Translations under genes and position numbers: made by a program
Notes under the pieces: model-generated
What the model was told of the DNA's origin: nothing
Databases searched by the model: none
What the model saw: the letters and a program-made list of their open reading frames with translations, nothing else
Assembly (NCBI RefSeq): GCF_000773975.1
Contig: NZ_JRUQ01000062.1
Coordinates: 1 to 64,000, forward strand
Direction of reading: 5' to 3'
Source: Erwinia typographi
GTDB taxonomy: Bacteria; Pseudomonadota; Gammaproteobacteria; Enterobacterales; Enterobacteriaceae
DNA length: 64,000 nt
Shown: one piece after another, positions 20,754 to 31,336 of the stretch
How the letters are laid out: the number at the start of each line of letters is the position of its first letter
Numbering within the stretch: the stretch's first letter is position 1

Positions 20754-22982
20754 TTAGAAACGGAAGGTTGCAGTACCGACAATTTGACGGCCTGCGCCCC
20801 AGAAACAGCCGTAAGTCTGGAAGCAGCTGGCGACATAATCACGATCCAGCAGGTTATTCACGTTGATTGCCAGGCTTGAGCCATAAAGACCAAAACGTCC
20901 CAGATCGTATTTCACCACGGCATCCATCACCGCCGCACTGCCGACCTTAAAGGTATTGTTCGGGTCGCCGTAGCTTGAACCGATAAAACGTCCACCGGCA
21001 CCCACGGTTAAGCCGCTGATAGCCCCGCTGTTAAAGGTGTAGTCGCCCCACAGTGAAGCCATATGCTTAGGCACCTGCTCTGGCGTGTTGCCTTTCAGCG
21101 TGGTGTCTTTGGTGAACTCCGCTTCGGTGTAGGTATAAGAGGCCGTCATATTGATATTCGGCGTCAGCGCAGCTTTGCTTTCCAGCTCTACGCCACGAGC
21201 ACGAACTTCACCTGATGGCACCTGATTGAGGGCGTTGTTCGGGTCTGCCGTCAGGTTGTCGCTTTTAGTCAGCTGATACACCGCCGCCGTCATCACAATC
21301 GGCCGGTCTTTCGGCACATATTTCACGCCCGCTTCATACTGCTCGCCTTTGGAAGGCGCGTACGCTACGCGCGGCGTGCTGTAGAGGCTAAAGGCGTTCG
21401 GCTCGAAGGACTGGCTGTAGCTAAAGTAAGGAGATATGCCGTTATCAAACAGGTAGTTAACGCCACCACGCCAGGTAAACTTACGGTCATTACGTTCAAT
21501 ATAACCGTTGTCAGCGCGCACGGTAGTCGCCTGAGTTGACCAGTCGTAACGGCCGCCCAGGGTGAAGACCCATTTGTCCCATTCGGCCTGATCCTGAACA
21601 TAGATACCGGTCTGTTTGGATTCGTTCATCTGATAAGGCACGGCGTCGCCAAAATCAACGTCGTTCATTGATGGCAGATTATCCAGATCCAGCGACGGCG
21701 CATTGCCAAACAGCGCGCTGATATCATTACGCATACGGGAGTAGTCCACGCCCGTTAACAGCGTGTGGTCCATATCGCCGGTGGCGAATTTGCTCTGCAA
21801 CTGTGTATCGACGCTGAAGTTCTGTAAGCGTTCATTATCCACAACGGTACCACGGCCCAGGTAGTGCGCCTGCTGAGCTGGGGTCAGCGACTGGCAGTAG
21901 CTGTTGAAGCCGTTCATGCTGTTGTTACACAGCCCGGTGCCATAAGCACTCTTCTGAGCCGTTTTCATTTCAGTGTAACGAAGGTTCTGACGCACGGTGA
22001 AAGTATCATTGAAGCCATGTTCAAAGGCATAGCCGACCATTTTCTCGTTACGGGAATAGGTATTGTTGGTGGCGCCTTCATTAAAGTCAGTCGGCAAGTG
22101 ACCACCGTTCGGCAGCGGCTGAACGGTCCCCTCTTTCGGCAGCCAGCCGTAGTACCCGGTTTCTGGCTCGTTCTGGAAATAGGAGAGGAAGGTAAAGTTA
22201 GTTTTGTCATCCGGGCGCCAGCTGAACGAAGGCGCGATGGCATAACGCTGGGTTTCCGCATTGGTCTGCTGTTCGTTGGCAGAGCGGGCCAGACCGGTCA
22301 GGCGATAGGAGAACTCACCGTTATCGTCCAGCGAATCGCTGAAGTCAAAGCCGGTTTGCATCAGGCTATCGGTACCCATTTTGAACTGGATTTCGCGCAG
22401 TGGCTCGGTAGTCGGACGCTTGCTGACCATAGAGACGATACCGCCAGGACTGCTTTTTCCGTACAGCACTGACGTTGGGCCGCGCATTAACTCAACGCGC
22501 TCCAGGAAATAAGGGTCGATCACCGCATCATTATAGAAGTCGCCCTGTAACTTCTGCCCATCCAGATAGTTGTTCTGGTTCAGACCGCGTGAAGAGAAGC
22601 CACGGATGATCACGAAATCATAGGTGTTAGAGGCGCCGCGGCTGCTCACGGTCACACCCGGCGTATAGCCCAGCGCTTCCTTTACCGACAGCGGCTGACG
22701 GGTATCCAGTTCCTGGCGGGTAACGATTGAAACAGACTGCGGATTCTTTTCAATCGGCGTATCGGTTTTGGTGCCGGTCGCGCTGTGCTTGGCGGCAATA
22801 GTTGGAGCGGGTCCCCACGCACTCTCCTGCGCTGCCGCGCTGTTCGCGTTAGCATCTACGGTGATGGTTTCTTCTCCGGCGGCGAAAACAGAAGAAGAAA
22901 GGGCCATTGCAACAAGGAGTGCCAGACGACGAATAGAGGTATTCACTGGCAAGGATAAACGGTTGAAAGACAAAGTAGCCAT
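20754..22982 (-). CDS. fhuA: Ferrichrome outer membrane TonB-dependent receptor
   Basis: FhuA imports ferric hydroxamate siderophores across the outer membrane using TonB energy and in E. coli is also a receptor for phages T1, T5 and phi80 and colicin M. The 742-residue precursor has a signal peptide ending in SSSVFA, a TonB box region (EETITVDANA), a plug with IRGFSSRGLNQNNYLDG and VLYGKSSPGGIVSMVSKRP, a 22-strand barrel and a terminal aromatic residue (TATFRF). It is the first gene of fhuACDB, downstream of mrcB on the same strand. Confidence 0.95.
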   Translation of the reverse strand: MATLSFNRLSLPVNTSIRRLALLVAMALSSSVFAAGEETITVDANANSAAAQESAWGPAPTIAAKHSATGTKTDTPIEKNPQSVSIVTRQELDTRQPLSVKEALGYTPGVTVSSRGASNTYDFVIIRGFSSRGLNQNNYLDGQKLQGDFYNDAVIDPYFLERVELMRGPTSVLYGKSSPGGIVSMVSKRPTTEPLREIQFKMGTDSLMQTGFDFSDSLDDNGEFSYRLTGLARSANEQQTNAETQRYAIAPSFSWRPDDKTNFTFLSYFQNEPETGYYGWLPKEGTVQPLPNGGHLPTDFNEGATNNTYSRNEKMVGYAFEHGFNDTFTVRQNLRYTEMKTAQKSAYGTGLCNNSMNGFNSYCQSLTPAQQAHYLGRGTVVDNERLQNFSVDTQLQSKFATGDMDHTLLTGVDYSRMRNDISALFGNAPSLDLDNLPSMNDVDFGDAVPYQMNESKQTGIYVQDQAEWDKWVFTLGGRYDWSTQATTVRADNGYIERNDRKFTWRGGVNYLFDNGISPYFSYSQSFEPNAFSLYSTPRVAYAPSKGEQYEAGVKYVPKDRPIVMTAAVYQLTKSDNLTADPNNALNQVPSGEVRARGVELESKAALTPNINMTASYTYTEAEFTKDTTLKGNTPEQVPKHMASLWGDYTFNSGAISGLTVGAGGRFIGSSYGDPNNTFKVGSAAVMDAVVKYDLGRFGLYGSSLAINVNNLLDRDYVASCFQTYGCFWGAGRQIVGTATFRF

Positions 22983-23024
22983 TTCGCTTTTCTCTGAATG
23001 AGATTGGTTGAATGTAAACGTAAA

Positions 23025-23043
23025 CGAGAATTATTATTATAAC
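23025..23043 (-). promoter_or_regulatory. Probable Fur box of fhuA
   Basis: On the fhuA strand GTTATAATAATAATTCTCG, 43 bp upstream of the start, resembles Fur sites and especially the E. coli fhuA control region (ATAATCATTCTCGTTTACG). Iron repression of fhuACDB is the expected consequence. Confidence 0.65.
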
Positions 23044-23217
23044 GATTGGATAATATGCGAAAGAACGGCGGTTCTGCAAGCAGAAATCCCACGTCGGCAG
23101 GCCGTTTGCCGCAGGAATAACCCAATGTAAAGTAGGGGAAATGAAGCGGTAGCCATAAGGTTATGTCGAAGAGCCGAAATGTTATGCCTTTTCTCTCGCC
23201 CACCCGCTATCACGGAC

Positions 23218-23246
23218 AAAAAAAACCGGCTCATCGCGAGCCGGCT
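23218..23246 (-). terminator. Terminator after mrcB
   Basis: A perfect 7-bp stem CCGGCTC/GAGCCGG with a 5-base loop is followed, on the mrcB strand, by eight T residues. It separates mrcB from fhuA. Confidence 0.92.
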
Positions 23247-23264
23247 TATTGGGATCGGCAAAGG

Positions 23265-25769
23265 CTATTTGCCGAACATATCCTTGATCCAGCCAGCCAC
23301 GCCGTTACTGTCTTTCTGCTCGTTCTGCTGCTGCTGTTGCAACTCCTGTTGCTGCTGTTGCTGCTGCTGAACCTGCTGCTGTTGCTGCTGGCAGAGCGCG
23401 TTGGCATCGGTGGTCCAGACTGGCAAAGTCCGCCAGGTGCTGCTGCCCGTGCCGCAGACGAAGTTACCGGCTGAATCAACGCTCATTGGCGCAATGTCCT
23501 CCGGCGGCGTTGGCATCAGTGGCATCGGAGCCTGGTTATCCAGATAGCGACGATATAACTGCATCGCACCGCTGGCACCATACAGCTTGGTTGGCTGGTT
23601 GTTGTCGCGGCCTACCCAGGTAATCGCCACTTCTTTGCCATCCACACCGGCAAACCAGCTGTCGACCAGATTATTGGTAGTCCCGGTTTTACCGGCCAGA
23701 TGCGCTTTTGGATAGCGCGCGCCCAGCGCACGCGCGGTGCCGTGATCGGCAACCTGCTGCATGGTGTAAAGCGTCAGATAAGCGGCCTGAGCCGGCACTG
23801 CGCGCTCCGCCTGAGGGAAACTCTGGAACAGCACCGTTCCATCTTCCGCAATCACCGAGCGCAGCGCCGAAACCGGCGCGCGATTCCCGCCGCTGGCGAT
23901 CGTCTGGAACGCCTGAGCCACCTCAATCGGCGTCAGGTTCAGCGCGCCCAGCAGCATCGCCGGAACCGGGTGAAGCTGATCTTTACCCACGCCCAGTTTT
24001 GTCCAGGTATCAATCACCTGCGGCAGCCCCAGCGTCATGCCCAGATTCACCGTTGGCACGTTCATGGAGTTGGTCAGCGCATCCACCAGCATCACCTGAC
24101 CACTGAAACGGCGATCGTCGTTCTCCGGTTTCCACACCTGGCCATTAGGCTGCTTCAGCGCAATCGGGTTATCGGCTATCCAGGTATTCAGGCGGTACTT
24201 ATCCGGCTGGCTCAGCGCCGTCAGATAGGTGGCCGGTTTTGCCAGTGAGCCAATCGAACGGCGTGCCTGCAACGCACGGTTGTAGCCGGCAAATTGCGGA
24301 TCGGAACCGCCAACCATCGCGCGCACTTCGCCACTGAAGCGGTCAACAACAACCATTGCCGTTTCCAGATCCTTCAGCCCACGCTGTTTACGCAGCGCCG
24401 GGATCCCCTCTTCAACCGATTTCTCTGCCGCATCCTGCGAGACCGAATCCAGCGTGGTAAAGATCTTCACGCCGGAGAGATCTTTGACCTTATCGCCCAG
24501 CTTCGCCTGTAGCTCGTTACGCACCATCTGCATAAAGGCGGGCTGAGGCGTGATCACCCCGCCCTTAGGCTGCACGCCCAGAGGACGAGCGCTGAGCATG
24601 TCGTACAGCTCCTGGTCAATGACTTTTTGCTGTTGCAGCAGACGAAGAACCAGATTGCGGCGCTCCAGCGCCAACTTCGGATTGCGCCACGGGTTGTACA
24701 GCGACGCCCCTTTCACCATGCCGACCAGCAGTGCCTGCTGATCGAGGCTCAGTTCATCAACCGGACGGCCGAAGTAATAAAGGCTGGCCAGCGGGAAGCC
24801 GCGGATCTGATCGTTACCCGCCTGACCGAGGTAGACCTCGTTGAGATAGAGCTCCAGGATGCGATCTTTGCTGTAGCGCGCGTCCATTATCAGCGCCATG
24901 TAGGCTTCATTAGCCTTACGCCACAGCGAACGTTCGTTGGTCAGGAACAGGTTTTTCACCAGCTGCTGAGTCAGCGTACTGCCGCCCTGCACCGCCCTTC
25001 CAGCGGTAATGTTAGCCAGAAACGCCCGGCCAATCGAATACAGGCTGATGCCATCATGGGTATAGAAGTGGCGGTCTTCGGTCGCCACCAGCGTGTCCAC
25101 CAGCAGATCCGGGAATCCGGCGCGCGGGACGAACAGGCGCTGCTCGCCGTTCGGTGATTGCAGCATGGTGATCAGACGCGGATCGAGACGGAAGAAGCCA
25201 AAGTCACGACCGCTGTCGAGGTTTTTGATCTCGTTGAGCGAATCACCGCTGAAGCTCAGCTTCGCGCGGATTTGCCCTTCTTTACTGTCCGGGAAGTCAA
25301 ACGGCCGACGGATCATCTCAATGCTGTTAGCCTGCACGGTAAACTCGCCGGGACGCGTCATTTTCGTCACTTCGCGATACTGCGTGCCTTCCAGCAGGGC
25401 GATCATCTCTTTTTTGCTGTAAGACATACCGGGCTCGAGGTTGACCATGCGGCCATAAACCGTTGCCGGAAGCTGCCAGACTTTGCCATCGATACGGCTG
25501 CGGATTTGCGAGTCGAGGTAAACCCCGTACACGGCCATCACCACGATAAAGACCAGCAGCAGCTTGATAAATAAGCTCAGCCAGCGCCTTTTCTTGCCGG
25601 GCGGACGCCCTTTTCCTTTACGTGGCACCGGTTCTACCTCCTCGTCATCCTGAAAATCATCATAATCATCCTCGTATTCCTCTTCCCTGCGGCGACCTCG
25701 GCCCGCCGCCTTACGCGGGGGTTTGGGCTGTTTTCCTTTGCGCCCAATGGGTTCGCGATCGTCAGACAT
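23265..25769 (-). CDS. mrcB: Penicillin-binding protein 1B (bifunctional)
   Basis: PBP1b polymerises and cross-links peptidoglycan at the inner membrane. The 834-residue chain has a basic cytoplasmic tail, one membrane anchor ([20 protein letters not shown], about 66-86) and a UB2H-like domain. The GT51 glycosyltransferase domain shows [10 protein letters not shown] (about 232-241), and the transpeptidase has SxxK in [10 protein letters not shown] (about 505), SMN and KTGTT. The C-terminus is unusual: [10 protein letters not shown] and following residues form a stretch with about 23 glutamines before the conserved end [14 protein letters not shown]. The tail is encoded by CAG-rich DNA at 23,324-23,395. 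Confidence 0.96.
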   Translation of the reverse strand: MSDDREPIGRKGKQPKPPRKAAGRGRRREEEYEDDYDDFQDDEEVEPVPRKGKGRPPGKKRRWLSLFIKLLLVFIVVMAVYGVYLDSQIRSRIDGKVWQLPATVYGRMVNLEPGMSYSKKEMIALLEGTQYREVTKMTRPGEFTVQANSIEMIRRPFDFPDSKEGQIRAKLSFSGDSLNEIKNLDSGRDFGFFRLDPRLITMLQSPNGEQRLFVPRAGFPDLLVDTLVATEDRHFYTHDGISLYSIGRAFLANITAGRAVQGGSTLTQQLVKNLFLTNERSLWRKANEAYMALIMDARYSKDRILELYLNEVYLGQAGNDQIRGFPLASLYYFGRPVDELSLDQQALLVGMVKGASLYNPWRNPKLALERRNLVLRLLQQQKVIDQELYDMLSARPLGVQPKGGVITPQPAFMQMVRNELQAKLGDKVKDLSGVKIFTTLDSVSQDAAEKSVEEGIPALRKQRGLKDLETAMVVVDRFSGEVRAMVGGSDPQFAGYNRALQARRSIGSLAKPATYLTALSQPDKYRLNTWIADNPIALKQPNGQVWKPENDDRRFSGQVMLVDALTNSMNVPTVNLGMTLGLPQVIDTWTKLGVGKDQLHPVPAMLLGALNLTPIEVAQAFQTIASGGNRAPVSALRSVIAEDGTVLFQSFPQAERAVPAQAAYLTLYTMQQVADHGTARALGARYPKAHLAGKTGTTNNLVDSWFAGVDGKEVAITWVGRDNNQPTKLYGASGAMQLYRRYLDNQAPMPLMPTPPEDIAPMSVDSAGNFVCGTGSSTWRTLPVWTTDANALCQQQQQQVQQQQQQQQELQQQQQNEQKDSNGVAGWIKDMFGK

Positions 25770-25876
25770 GCGTTTTTATTCTCCAGGAACGGCTGTCGGC
25801 AGCGCCGACTACTTTGTTCTTACTCAGTTAGCTTCGGAACGGGAACCTTCCGAAATGCGTACTCCGGCGACCTCGA

Positions 25877-28318
25877 TCAGGAAGGCGCTGAAAACTTTTT
25901 AGTTCGCCGCGTGGGCAACGCGGTTGCCGGATCGTCCGGCCATGCGTGTTTCGGATAACGCCCTTTCATCTCTTTCTGCACCTCGCGCCAGGCTCCCTGC
26001 CAGAACCCCGCCAGATCGCGGGTGATCTGCAAAGGTCGCTGAGCCGGTGAAAGCAGCTCAAGCACCAGAGGAATCCGCCCATTCGCCACTGTGGGATTTT
26101 GCGCTTCGCCAAACATCTCCTGCAGGCGAACGGCCAGCGCCGGGGGCTTCTCTTCATCATAACGGATGGGAAGCCGACTTCCGGTCGGCACAGTGTAATG
26201 AGTTGGCAGGACAGTATCCAGTTGCTGACGCTGTGACCATGTGAGCAATTGTAATAAAGCGCCTGCCAGATCAATCTGTTTCAGCCCTTTCGCATCGCGC
26301 ACGCCGCTCATCGCCGGTAGCAGCCACTGCTCCAGCGAGGCCAGCAGATCCGCCTCGCCGACGGCTGGCCACGCCTCTTCCGGCAGCCACTGGCGGGCGC
26401 ACAGCATACGGATACGCAGTTGCCCGGCCAGCGGAGTCCAGTTCAGGACGGAAAGGCCTTTAGCGCGGACCCAGCGTAGCATCGCCGGATGCAGTTCGGC
26501 CTCCTCGGGCTTACTCAGCGGTTGAGATTTTATCACCAGCTCGCCGATTTGCTCACGCCGCCAGGCGCGAAGCGTGCCGCGTTCTTCATCCCACTCCACT
26601 TCCGTACGCGTCTCTGACAGCGAAGGGCACTGCGCGATTAGCGTGCCGATCTCGACCGGCAGCGCCTGTAGAATACGCGCGTCGGGCTGTGCGCTGCCCT
26701 GCAACAGAGCAGGAGCAATCAGCCACTCATAGCGGGTTAACGCGGCGTCGTTGTCCAGCATCGCGCCCATGCCGTTAGCCAGCTGATAGCGCCCTTCGCC
26801 ACCGCGCCGCCTGGCGATCCGGTCGGGAAACGCGCTTGCCAGCAGCGGAGCGATAAGATCGCTGTCCGCTATGCCGCCGGCTGTGTTAAGACGCCGCTGC
26901 AACTGCGCGGCACGCTTTTGCCAGTTTGGCTGGCGGCGGTGGAAGCTGTCCCGCAGGTCTTCACTACCCCGCGCAGGCTCCTCCAGCATCGCCACCAGCC
27001 AGGCCGCCGTGGCGACTTTATCCGCATCGCCCTCAGCCTCAACCAGCAGCGCGGCGAAACGCGGTTCGCTGCCCAGCCTGGCCATGCTCCTGCCTTTAGC
27101 GGTAAGCATTCCGGCTTTATCGGTCGCGCCCAGCTGATGCAGCAGCCGCCGCGCCTGCTGAAGGTTATACTCCGGCGGCGAATCCAGCCAGCTTAGCTGG
27201 CTGACGTCGTGACAGCCCCACTGCAACAAATCCAGCCACAGCGACGCTAAATCGCTGTGCAAAATCTCGGCTTCGGCATGGCTGGCCGCGCGTTCGGCCT
27301 GTTCTTTCGCGATCAGATGCAGGCACAGCCCCGGCTCCAGTCTGCCAGCACGCCCCGCACGCTGAGTCATCGAGGCCTGACTGACCCGCTGGGTTTGCAG
27401 ACGGGTTAATCCCGTACGCGTATCAAACACCCCGGATCTTTCCAGCGCGCTGTCGACGACCAGACGTATCCCTTCAATAGTCAGGCTGGTTTCGGCAATA
27501 TTGGTTGCCAGTACCACTTTGCGCCGTCCCGCAGGCGCAGGCAGGATCGCCTTCCGCTGTTCGTTCAGCGGCAGCGCACCGTATAAAGGGCAGAGATCGA
27601 TATCGCTATCGACAGTGGAGCTAAGCAGCGTTTGTATCCGCTGAATCTCACCCACGCCGGGCAGAAACAGCAGCAGCGAACCGTTCTCTTCTCGCAGCAG
27701 CTGACTGACCTGACGCGCTACCGCTTCATCAAAGCGCAGGTTTGCCGCCAGCGAGGCATAGCGCCGCTCAACGGGAAAAGAGCGTCCTTCAGAGCAAATC
27801 ATCGGCGCGGCGGGCAGTAGCGTTTGCAGGCGCTGATTGTCCAGCGTGGCGGACATCAACAGGATTTTCAGGTCATCACGCAGCCCCTGCTGCACGTCCA
27901 GCAGCAGCGCAAGCGCAAGATCCGCCTGCAAACTGCGCTCGTGGAACTCATCGAGGATCACCAGCGACACCCCTTCCAGCATCGGATCCTGTTGCAGCAG
28001 CCGGGTCAGAATCCCTTCGGTCACCACTTCAAGACGGGTTGCTGGCCCGACCCGGCTCTCCGAGCGCATCCGGTAGCCAATGGTTTCGCCTGGCTGCTCG
28101 CCCAGCTGTTCGGCCAGCCGCTGCGCGACGTTGCGCGCTGCCAGCCGCCGCGGCTCCAGCAGCAGGATACGTCCGCTAAAGTCGGCCTGTTGCAGGATCT
28201 GTAGCGGAAGCCAGGTGGATTTGCCCGCGCCGGTTGGGGCCGCCAGCAGCACCTGCGGAGAACAACGCAGCGCCGCAAGCAGTCCGGTTAATACCGCGCT
28301 TACCGGTAATGAACTCAC
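25877..28318 (-). CDS. hrpB: ATP-dependent helicase HrpB
   Basis: HrpB is a DEAH/RHA-family RNA helicase of poorly defined role in enterobacteria. The 813-residue form starts at GTG 28318 (reads MSSLPVSAVL), chosen because GGAG sits 6 bases upstream and it matches the E. coli start; an ATG 4 codons earlier is the alternative. Motifs: Walker A APTGAGKSTW (about 28-37), DEFHERS in place of DEAH (about 124-130), SATL (motif III), and NIAETSLTIEGIR and QRAGRAGR in the second helicase domain. It is divergent from thpR with 76 bp between starts. Confidence 0.95.
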   Translation of the reverse strand: MSSLPVSAVLTGLLAALRCSPQVLLAAPTGAGKSTWLPLQILQQADFSGRILLLEPRRLAARNVAQRLAEQLGEQPGETIGYRMRSESRVGPATRLEVVTEGILTRLLQQDPMLEGVSLVILDEFHERSLQADLALALLLDVQQGLRDDLKILLMSATLDNQRLQTLLPAAPMICSEGRSFPVERRYASLAANLRFDEAVARQVSQLLREENGSLLLFLPGVGEIQRIQTLLSSTVDSDIDLCPLYGALPLNEQRKAILPAPAGRRKVVLATNIAETSLTIEGIRLVVDSALERSGVFDTRTGLTRLQTQRVSQASMTQRAGRAGRLEPGLCLHLIAKEQAERAASHAEAEILHSDLASLWLDLLQWGCHDVSQLSWLDSPPEYNLQQARRLLHQLGATDKAGMLTAKGRSMARLGSEPRFAALLVEAEGDADKVATAAWLVAMLEEPARGSEDLRDSFHRRQPNWQKRAAQLQRRLNTAGGIADSDLIAPLLASAFPDRIARRRGGEGRYQLANGMGAMLDNDAALTRYEWLIAPALLQGSAQPDARILQALPVEIGTLIAQCPSLSETRTEVEWDEERGTLRAWRREQIGELVIKSQPLSKPEEAELHPAMLRWVRAKGLSVLNWTPLAGQLRIRMLCARQWLPEEAWPAVGEADLLASLEQWLLPAMSGVRDAKGLKQIDLAGALLQLLTWSQRQQLDTVLPTHYTVPTGSRLPIRYDEEKPPALAVRLQEMFGEAQNPTVANGRIPLVLELLSPAQRPLQITRDLAGFWQGAWREVQKEMKGRYPKHAWPDDPATALPTRRTKKFSAPS

Positions 28319-28394
28319 GTTTTGCTCCATAACGTCATGGTCTAAATCTGCCGGGCATTGTAGCATCCCTGTTTCTGGAAAACCGGAGAGCACC

Positions 28395-28934
28395 ATGAGT
28401 GAGCAAAAAAGGCTGTTTTTCGCCATCACTTTGCCGGAAGAGAGCAGGCAAAGCATCATTCAGTGGCGTGCTGATACTTTTCCTGCAGAAGCTGGTCGCC
28501 CGGTTGCCGCCGCGAATTTACACCTGACGCTGGCGTTTCTCGGCGACATCGGCGAAGAAAAAACCCAGGCGCTGATGCAACAGGCCGGACGCATCCGACA
28601 GCAAGCCTTTTCCCTGACGCTGGACGACGCCGGGCACTGGCCACGATCGGGCGTAGTCTGGCTGGGACCAAAGCAGTCGCCGCGCGGGCTACTCCAGCTG
28701 GCGGAACTGCTGCGGTCGCAGGCCGCCAGAAGCGGCTGTTCTCAAAGCCCTTTGCCCTATCATCCTCATGTCACATTACTGCGTAACGCTACGCACCCAG
28801 TCTCGTTACCACCGCGGAATTTTAGCTGGTCGTTGCGCGTCGAGCGTTTTGCGCTGTTTCAGTCGGTCTTTGCACAGGGCCGTACGCGTTATCAGCAGCT
28901 TGCGGACTGGGCATTAACACAGGAAAGAGTATGA
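28395..28934 (+). CDS. thpR: RNA 2',3'-cyclic phosphodiesterase
   Basis: ThpR (formerly LigT) belongs to the 2H phosphoesterases and opens RNA 2',3'-cyclic phosphates to 2'-phosphomonoesters; it can also join tRNA halves by 2'-5' linkage in vitro. Both HxTx motifs are present in the 179-residue product: [11 protein letters not shown] (about 42-52) and [10 protein letters not shown] (about 125-134). The ATG at 28395 follows GGAGAGCACC. It overlaps sfsA by four bases (ATGA). Confidence 0.94.
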   Translation: MSEQKRLFFAITLPEESRQSIIQWRADTFPAEAGRPVAAANLHLTLAFLGDIGEEKTQALMQQAGRIRQQAFSLTLDDAGHWPRSGVVWLGPKQSPRGLLQLAELLRSQAARSGCSQSPLPYHPHVTLLRNATHPVSLPPRNFSWSLRVERFALFQSVFAQGRTRYQQLADWALTQERV

Positions 28935-29635
28935 AGTTTTCACCTGCGCTACGTTCTGCGACGTTGATTAAGCGCTATAAACGTTTTCTGGCCGATGTGA
29001 TCACGCCAGAAGGCGAAACGCTGACCCTCCACTGCGCCAACACCGGTGCCATGACCGGCTGCGCCACGCCCGGCGACACCGTGTGGTACTCCACGTCGGA
29101 CAGCCTGACGAGAAAGTATCCGCACAGCTGGGAGCTGACGGAGACGCAGCAGGGCGACTGGATTTGCGTGAATACCTTACGCGCCAATAGCTTAGTAAAG
29201 GAGGCATTTACGCTGGGGTTTCTTCCAGAATTGTCCTGTTATCAAAGCCTGCGTGCCGAGGTGAAATATGGCGCGGAAAAAAGCCGCATCGACTTTCTGC
29301 TGCAGGCAGACAACAGGGTAAACTGCTATATTGAAGTCAAATCCGTGACGTTACTTCAGCAAGGTAAAGGGTATTTCCCGGATGCGGTTACCGAACGCGG
29401 CCAAAAGCATCTTCGCGAACTGGCGAAAATTGCCGAAAATGGTGAGCGTGCGGTTCTGTTTTTTGCCGTTCTGCACTCGGGGATTGAGGACGTTTCCCCG
29501 GCGCGTCACATTGACGCGCGTTACGCAGAACTACTGGCACAGGCTCAGCAGAGTGGGGTTGAGGTGCTTTGTTATAAAGCCCAGTTATCGCCGGACGAGA
29601 TGTTACTGATACAGCCGTTAAGGGTAGAGTTGTAA
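28931..29635 (+). CDS. sfsA: Sugar fermentation stimulation protein SfsA
   Basis: SfsA was named for stimulating maltose fermentation when overproduced; its molecular role is not settled. The 234-residue product has an OB-fold-like N-terminal part ([28 protein letters not shown]). Its C-terminal nuclease-like core has IDFLLQADN ... [11 protein letters not shown], an acidic and lysine pattern typical of PD-(D/E)xK folds, ending with [12 protein letters not shown]. Translational overlap with thpR suggests co-expression, and dksA follows as in E. coli. Confidence 0.93.
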   Translation: MKFSPALRSATLIKRYKRFLADVITPEGETLTLHCANTGAMTGCATPGDTVWYSTSDSLTRKYPHSWELTETQQGDWICVNTLRANSLVKEAFTLGFLPELSCYQSLRAEVKYGAEKSRIDFLLQADNRVNCYIEVKSVTLLQQGKGYFPDAVTERGQKHLRELAKIAENGERAVLFFAVLHSGIEDVSPARHIDARYAELLAQAQQSGVEVLCYKAQLSPDEMLLIQPLRVEL

Positions 29636-29815
29636 AATCAGGCGCAATTTGCTGTTATAGACTTGGTCTAAGCGGGCGCTAAATACGCTTTTCCTCACAG
29701 GCTTGTCAAGGTATGTTCAGGAATAATTGCCAACCTCGATCGCTTCTGCTATTTATAGCGGCCTGTTTTTATCCCCTTTGGGGATCGATAGTGCGTGTTA
29801 TCCAGGAGAAACAAC
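29636..29815 (+). promoter_or_regulatory. dksA upstream region
   Basis: The 180-bp gap before dksA holds a short stem ATCCCC-ttt-GGGGAT (29771-29785) about 30 bp before the start and an AGGAG just before the ATG. AT-rich -10-like elements are present (for example TATTTATAG near 29751), but no single promoter stands out. Confidence 0.35.
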
Positions 29816-30271
29816 ATGCAAGAAGGGCAAACCCGTAAAACCTCGTCCCTGAGTATTCTCGCCATCGCTGGGGTGGAGCCTTATCAAGAGAAACCGGGCG
29901 AAGAGTACATGAACAAAGCCCAGCTGGAGCATTTCAAGAAGATCCTTGAAGCCTGGCGCAACCAGCTCCGGGATGAAGTTGACCGCACGGTCTCTCATAT
30001 GCAAGATGAAGCCGCCAACTTCCCCGATCCGGTTGACCGCGCTGCACAAGAAGAGGAATTTAGTCTTGAACTGCGTAACCGTGACCGCGAGCGCAAGCTG
30101 ATCAAGAAGATCGAAAAGACGCTGAAGAAAGTAGAAGACGATGATTTCGGCTACTGCGATTCCTGTGGCGTTGAAATCGGTATCCGTCGTCTTGAAGCAC
30201 GTCCTACCGCCGATCTTTGCATCGACTGTAAAACGCTGGCGGAAATCCGCGAAAAACAAATGGCCGGTTAA
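29816..30271 (+). CDS. dksA: RNA polymerase-binding transcription factor DksA
   Basis: DksA enters the secondary channel of RNA polymerase and, with ppGpp, represses rRNA and activates amino-acid promoters. The 151-residue protein is almost identical to E. coli DksA: a long coiled coil with the tip motif [11 protein letters not shown] (Asp71, Asp74, Ala76) and a C4 zinc finger (CDSCGVEIG ... CIDC). The start [10 protein letters not shown] is the family start; an upstream in-frame ATG is ignored. Its TAA stop shares one base with the gluQRS ATG. Confidence 0.98.
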   Translation: MQEGQTRKTSSLSILAIAGVEPYQEKPGEEYMNKAQLEHFKKILEAWRNQLRDEVDRTVSHMQDEAANFPDPVDRAAQEEEFSLELRNRDRERKLIKKIEKTLKKVEDDDFGYCDSCGVEIGIRRLEARPTADLCIDCKTLAEIREKQMAG

Positions 30272-31212
30272 TGGCTACCAGATTGTGCAGTGAGGCACCC
30301 GCTTCACTGCCTGTCTCTACTCCCGTGAGCACTTCCTGCATTGGGCGTTTTGCCCCCTCTCCCTCTGGTGAATTGCATTTTGGCTCCCTGATTGCTGCGC
30401 TAGGCAGCTTCCTGCAGGCGCGTGCTCAGCACGGTCAGTGGCTGCTGCGTATTGAAGATATCGATCCGCCCCGCGAAGTGCCGGGTGCGGCAAAACGGAT
30501 CCTTGAACAGTTGGAACAGCACGGGCTTGGCTGGGATGGCCAGGTACTGTGGCAGTCGCAGCGACATCAAGCCTACCGGGAAGCGCTGGCCTGGCTGCAA
30601 GAGCAGCAGCGCAGCTATTACTGTACCTGCACGCGTAGCCGTATTCAGCAGTTGGGCGGCCTTTACGATGGCTACTGTCGCGATCGGCAGGTTGGCCCGG
30701 AAAATGCCGCCGTACGTCTGCGACCAGACCAGCCGGTCAGCCGTTTTCAGGACGAACTGCGCGGAGAAATAGTCGCGGATGCGGGCATGGCCGGCGAAGA
30801 TTTTATTATTCACCGCCGTGACGGCCTGTTTGCCTATAATCTGGCCGTGGTCGTGGACGACCATTTTCAGGGCATTACTGAAGTGGTCCGGGGAGCGGAT
30901 TTGATCGCCCCCACCGTCAGGCAAATCACTTTATATCAGCAGTTTGGCTGGACCGCTCCGGCTTATCTGCATCTGCCGCTGGCCCTTGGCCCCGACGGCA
31001 ATAAACTGTCAAAGCAGAACCACGCCGCGCCGTTAGCCGCTGGCGATGCACGTCCTGCGATAGCGCGGGCATTACGTTTTCTGGGTCAGCCGGTGAGCGA
31101 AGGCTGGCAGGATCTGCCGCTGTCAGAGATAGTACAGCAGGCAATTACCCGCTGGGATGTGGCTAACATCCCGCTTCAGAGCGCCAGTAAGAAGAGTGTC
31201 GATATCCAATAA
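30271..31212 (+). CDS. gluQRS: Glutamyl-Q tRNA(Asp) synthetase
   Basis: This truncated glutamyl-tRNA synthetase paralogue attaches glutamate to queuosine at position 34 of tRNA(Asp). The 313-residue product has the catalytic domain only. [14 protein letters not shown] is the HIGH-type motif, the zinc site is CTCTRSRIQ ... [24 protein letters not shown] follows, and KLSKQNHA is the KMSKS equivalent. The anticodon-binding domain is absent, as expected. The first 20 residues before CIGRFAPS are longer than in E. coli, so a later start is possible. The one-base TAATG overlap with dksA implies coupled translation. Confidence 0.94.
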   Translation: MATRLCSEAPASLPVSTPVSTSCIGRFAPSPSGELHFGSLIAALGSFLQARAQHGQWLLRIEDIDPPREVPGAAKRILEQLEQHGLGWDGQVLWQSQRHQAYREALAWLQEQQRSYYCTCTRSRIQQLGGLYDGYCRDRQVGPENAAVRLRPDQPVSRFQDELRGEIVADAGMAGEDFIIHRRDGLFAYNLAVVVDDHFQGITEVVRGADLIAPTVRQITLYQQFGWTAPAYLHLPLALGPDGNKLSKQNHAAPLAAGDARPAIARALRFLGQPVSEGWQDLPLSEIVQQAITRWDVANIPLQSASKKSVDIQ

Positions 31213-31336
31213 ATTCCAGGCTTCCGCCCGGAGGATACGAGGATTTCAGATGAGCATTCTCAAATGGGCCACACTGAGCTATGATTAGCCGCTGTTTTTT
31301 ATCGCCCAGCTTTTAATGTCACTATCGAGGTGTCCC

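Noticed and set aside
23324..23400. CTG/CAG tract considered as a CRISPR or non-coding repeat
   Set aside because: It is in frame within mrcB and encodes a glutamine-rich tail followed by the conserved PBP1b C-terminus. No repeat-spacer structure exists; no CRISPR array was seen anywhere in the window.
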